Below, one piece after another: positions 60,236 through 64,000 of a stretch of 64,000 nt of DNA (its first letter is position 1; each line of letters begins with the position of its first letter). This DNA comes from Coprinellus micaceus (taxonomy: Eukaryota > Basidiomycota > Agaricomycetes > Agaricales > Psathyrellaceae). The stretch is from the NCBI GenBank assembly GCA_951394405.1, contig OX596335.1, positions 4,030,001-4,094,000 on the forward strand. Reading direction: 5' to 3'. The notes beneath the pieces are model-generated. The model saw only the letters and a list, made by a program, of their open reading frames with translations, did not search any database and had not been told where the DNA came from. The position numbers were made by a program, and so were the translations under genes.

Positions 60236-61111
60236 CTACGACGGCGGCGCAGCCTCCCCCTCCACAGGCTTCGCATCCTCCTCCAACCCCTTCTTCAACC
60301 CCTCCAACGTCCTCGCCAACTGACCCCCACCCGCCTGCCCCAAAATCCCAGCAATCTGGGCCCCAGGCGCACTGAGCAGGCCGACGATCTGCGCCCTCAG
60401 CGTGTCGAGCGTGGGGAGCTTGCTGACGTCGTCCAAGCCCTTAGGGAGGAAGACCCGGCCCTCCACGATCGCACCCATGACTTTGAGCCCGGGCGTCCGT
60501 GTGGGTCTGATTCGCTTTATCCTCCGTCCGGGTTGGTCGGGGTCGGCTGTCTTTGCAGCTTCGATCGTGGCGAGTTGTTCAGGGCTTTTAGGTTTCTTCG
60601 GGGGAACGGACTTGTCCATCGCCTTGAGTACAGCGTTAAGGAGCGGGGGGTTCAACTCGGGAAGAGTGAGCACCGCAAACGACCCCTTCGTCGTCGTTAC
60701 CATCTTCTCCAAATCCTGCACACTAACATCCCCGAACCTCCTCAACGCCACACCAAACACACCCGACCTCACAACCGTGAGGGTAGGCTGGGGCGCCGCC
60801 TCGACGGGGTCCGCGGGGTGGTCCCTCTTGTGCGCCTTGTGCGCCGCGACGATGATATCCGAGCGAAGTTTCTTCAGGCGCTCCGCGGAGAACTCTTCGT
60901 GGTGGAGGACGATGAGGGGCCCGGTGCGGCTGCCCTCGAGTAGGCGGGTGTACCAGTTGAATTGGTAGGCTTTGGCGCCGTCCTTGAATACACGGTCTGG
61001 ACGGTATTTGGGCTGCTCAAGGGAGAGGGCGTAGGTGCGCGTGGAGCTGGGGAGTCTAGTGGATGTGGAGGCGACCAGCCGTGCGGTGGAGGGACATTTT
61101 GAGAGCAACAT
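60236..61111 (-). CDS. mitochondrial ribosomal protein uL10m
   Basis: A single exon of about 291 residues with start MLLSKCPSTARLVASTSTRL at 61111; the frame continues upstream without an ATG, and this one begins a basic, Ser-rich mitochondrial presequence. The uL10 fold appears as QFNWYTRLLEGSRTGPLIVL, then LKKLRSDIIVAAHKAHK, VRSGVFGVALRRFGDVSVQD, the region GLKVMGAIVEGRVFLPKGLD and SKLPTLDTLRAQIVGLLSAP. uL10 holds the L12 stalk of the large subunit; the mitochondrial form serves the organelle ribosome. The C-terminus is Gly/Glu-rich. It lies 105 bases downstream of the BMT5 gene on the same strand. Confidence 0.85.
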   Translation of the reverse strand: MLLSKCPSTARLVASTSTRLPSSTRTYALSLEQPKYRPDRVFKDGAKAYQFNWYTRLLEGSRTGPLIVLHHEEFSAERLKKLRSDIIVAAHKAHKRDHPADPVEAAPQPTLTVVRSGVFGVALRRFGDVSVQDLEKMVTTTKGSFAVLTLPELNPPLLNAVLKAMDKSVPPKKPKSPEQLATIEAAKTADPDQPGRRIKRIRPTRTPGLKVMGAIVEGRVFLPKGLDDVSKLPTLDTLRAQIVGLLSAPGAQIAGILGQAGGGQLARTLEGLKKGLEEDAKPVEGEAAPPS

Positions 61112-61216
61112 GGGTGTGTTTTTGGTGCAAACGCTGTCAGTGACCGGGACGCGGTTGGGCGAGTTGGGTTCGGGAGGTGATGCCAAACACCGGTAATGAG
61201 TATAGACGCCGGACTA

Positions 61217-62365
61217 CTACAGTTTGGGGTCAGGTAGGTAGAATTCCCAAGTCCTATCCTCCCCTCCTTCTCCTGTTTTTCCGGTCCCACCGACGCGTTC
61301 TCCTTTTGTCATGCGATGTGCATACCCCTCCCATACATTTCTGTGGAATTTGAAGGACCGTAGAAGCGTGTAGCGCGGGTATGGAGGCGCTGATGCGGTT
61401 TGTGGTGGTGGAGGATTCTTCGCAAGTCGTGGAAGGTCCCTGGATAGAGTTAAAACCGAAGCCAAACGAAGGGAGACGGAAAGGCGTACCACTGTGTATA
61501 TGGAACAACATTTCGGAGGGTGATCAGCACCGTGCCTCGAGGTCTAGGTCCCTCCTCAACCATGTCCTCGTCCTCGTCTCCGCTCACTTCAGGCTCAGAC
61601 TCTTCGTCGTCCTCTCCCTTCTTCTTTCGCTTTTTCTTGCCAAAGGCACTCGGTACAGGACCTTCAGCCAGTACTTTCGACGCTGACGACAGGAAGCCCA
61701 GGAGGAGGACCTGGTTCGAAAGGATATTCCGATCTTGGTCTGCGATTCCCTTCCCTAACCCAACCTCAACCCGTCGTCCCCACGTTGTATCCAAGGAACG
61801 ACTCACCAGCATGCGGGAAATTAAACACGACCCTATCCCACCTTCCCCCCCTCAACAGCTTATTCCTCTCCAACCTCGTCGCATCCACCCCAAACACCAC
61901 CCTCACGCCCTTCTCCCTTAACTCGCGCACAATCTCCTTTGCATCCGCGTACTTCTCGTAGCACTCCGCCTCGGTGTCGTACGCCGTGGCTGTGACGCTC
62001 GCTGGTGGTAGGGAAACGAGTGAGGGCGAGGGTGGGTGGAAGATGAGGGCGTGGGCGAAGGAGAAGTTGCCTTCGCCGACGAGGAGGATTCGGTCGGTGG
62101 GTTTGAAGGGGATGATGGGTCGTTGGGTTGCCTGGGTAGGCTTTTCTTTCTCTTTGCCTGTTGCTTTCGCAATTCCGGGGAGATGATACCCTTTTGGTAG
62201 AGCCGCTTTTGAGGACGACGCGAGTGCAGCCTGTTCCTGCTGCCGATGCTGTTTCTTCACCTTCGCCTGAGTAACCTGCGCAGCCTGTTCCGCCTTTTGC
62301 TTGTTCTTCAACCTCGACTGCTGCGACTGAAGCGCCGATTTCAGATGACCTCCCTTCTTTCCCAT
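61217..62365 (-). CDS. BMT5: 25S rRNA (uridine-N3)-methyltransferase, BMT5-like
   Basis: Three exons encode about 340 residues. Start MGKKGGHLKSALQSQQSRLK; the basic N-terminus and K/Q-rich helix suit a nucleolar protein. The catalytic part (DUF2431, Rossmann type) has ILLVGEGNFSFAHALI, the SAM loop of the family, then ATAYDTEAECYEKY and FGVDATRLERNKLL, DRVVFNFPHAGG and NQVLLLGFLSSASKVL. An acidic, Lys-rich insertion (KKKRKKKGEDDEESEPE) follows; the last exon ends RSFKFHRNVWEGYAHRMTKG and EFYLPDPKL. BMT5 methylates one uridine N3 in 25S rRNA. The long acidic/basic insertion is between the core and last strand. It starts 260 bases from RAMP4, in divergent orientation. Confidence 0.88.
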
Positions 62366-62625
62366 CTTGCCTCTACGTCCCTATCGTCTTGAGTAGTTTT
62401 AGATGTAGAGGAGTATGAGAGTGAAGCAGAAGCAATATTCCAAAAATACACCCGCACAGTGATGATGATCTCCCTGCCAAGCCCAACCAAACTCTTGGCA
62501 CAGATCACATAGGCGCGCGAGTGCCACGTTCACATTTCAGAGTTTCACCGCAACGCTACACGCTCTTTCCAGCACCACCACAGCTCCTTCATCGTCTTCG
62601 CTTCCACTTTAACCTATAACCAAAA

Positions 62626-63104
62626 ATGGTGCGTCGGACGACTTGGGGCGGGTAGAGATCGTGTAGCTGACCACGACTCTGATACTCCCTCGGACAATCT
62701 TAATTGACCCTTCCCTCCTCCCCACCCTCCTTCGACACTCTCCGATCCTCCCCCTCCACCCCGCGGCACCCCACACCCAACGCACCCAACGCAACGCCCC
62801 GCCAGCCCACCGAATTCGAGATGCGCCGCCGCAACGAAAAGTTCGCCAAGGACGTCCGGGAAGGCAAGAAAGCGACGCACACCTCCCGCGCAGAGAAGCT
62901 TGCGCACAGGAGCCCAGTCAGCGCTTGGGCCTTGGGCGTGGTTATGTTTGTTGTCTTTGGTGGAGGTGAGTCTCCCTGCCATCTATCACCGGTCACCTGC
63001 ACCGAGGCGGAATGTGGTGTGTCGATTCATTGGTGCCATGAGATCTGACGATCGCGTTTGGTTCAGTGGTCTTCGAGCTGGTCCGGATTATGTTCCTCGG
63101 CTGA
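62626..63104 (+). CDS. RAMP4/SERP1 family translocon-associated protein
   Basis: Three exons encode 66 residues. The ATG at 62626 directly precedes a GTGCGT donor, so the first coding exon is only the start codon; the acceptor at 62805 joins to PTEFEMRRRNEKFAKDVREG. The later ATG at 62821 could be used instead if this intron is not removed. The family signature is the basic MRRRNEKFAKDV and the single C-terminal transmembrane segment AWALGVVMFVVFGGVVFELV. RAMP4 is a tail-anchored ER protein at the Sec61 translocon and stabilises nascent membrane proteins. Length and layout match exactly (family members are 60-70 residues). It shares a divergent promoter region of about 260 bases with the BMT5 gene. 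Confidence 0.88.
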
Positions 63105-63426
63105 GGACAAGGGTACCCTTCCCCAGCCAACCAAAACAAACGACCCTCGACCCCTTCCCGCCAACACCGACCACCCAAACACCAAACCAGCCGCCCCAAC
63201 GAAGCTGAGACGCAGGGCTTCGACACGCCATAGGGGCCCCTGCCTGCTTCCTGTATCCATATGCTCGATGATACTTGTACCTGTACCGGATACCTAATTT
63301 ATAACCTCAAAACATCATCCCGTTTCCTTCTTCACACTTTGCCGGACGGGAAACGGAAAAGCACATTACAATTCATGAAAGCAACCAACCAGACCCACAC
63401 TTCGGCATACAGCGCATCGAACCCAC
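63105..63426. other. intergenic, convergent 3' ends of RAMP4 and WD40 gene
   Basis: About 320 bases with C-rich stretches; no coding signal. Confidence 0.5.

Positions 63427-64000
<574 letters not shown>

Overview
The window is nuclear DNA of a filamentous basidiomycete fungus, most likely in the Agaricomycetes. The evidence is many short (about 45-65 nt) GT-AG introns that interrupt almost every gene, compact head-to-head and tail-to-tail gene order on both strands, and gene families typical of these fungi: a DNMT1-type DNA methyltransferase with RFD and BAH domains, a PDR-type ABC transporter with a degenerate first ATP site, a GH128 glucanase, an HNH protein family expanded in mushrooms and a fungal xanthine dioxygenase. 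I see no rRNA, tRNA, CRISPR array or intact transposon. I worked out splice sites by eye from reading frame and conserved motifs, so gene ends are firmer than individual introns.

Layout. 1-8.5 kb is gene-poor and holds one F-box-type gene (1509-2993). 8.6-18.1 kb is a run of minus-strand genes: COG8 (Golgi tethering), an unrecognised conserved-looking protein, a multi-pass membrane protein, LTO1 (Yae1-Lto1 iron-sulfur adaptor) and mitochondrial NADH-cytochrome b5 reductase (MCR1). The latter shares a divergent promoter with a HOG1-type MAP kinase (18.6-20.4 kb). Next comes the DNMT1-type methyltransferase (21.0-25.7 kb), a truncated secreted-protein fragment, and a large PDR-type ABC transporter on the minus strand (26.7-32.4 kb). 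A 2.6 kb gap follows.

35-52.8 kb holds a GH128 glucanase, an HNH-nuclease-domain pseudogene bracketed by a 19-bp direct repeat, an SSP120-like EF-hand secretory protein, a GFA/CENP-V-type zinc protein, a probable INO80 subunit (IES4-like), DOP1 (very large, about 6.3 kb), an apparently frameshifted xanthine dioxygenase, and a C2H2 zinc-finger gene with a clear TATA box. After a 2.7 kb gap containing one candidate 71-residue protein, 55.5-64 kb is dense: an ING-family PHD protein, FIP1 (polyadenylation), mitochondrial ribosomal protein uL10m, a BMT5-type 25S rRNA methyltransferase, RAMP4/SERP1 and the C-terminal part of an Msi1/RbAp48 WD40 histone chaperone that runs off the window.

The genes are mostly housekeeping and are not an operon. 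Themes that recur are chromatin (DNMT1, ING, IES4-like, Msi1/RbAp48), Golgi/endosome traffic (COG8, DOP1, SSP120) and RNA/ribosome work (FIP1, BMT5, uL10m, LTO1). I did not find a convincing new multi-gene system. The most notable items are the decayed HNH gene with its flanking repeats, the apparent break in the xanthine dioxygenase, the truncated secreted-protein fragment, and a few unrecognised proteins.
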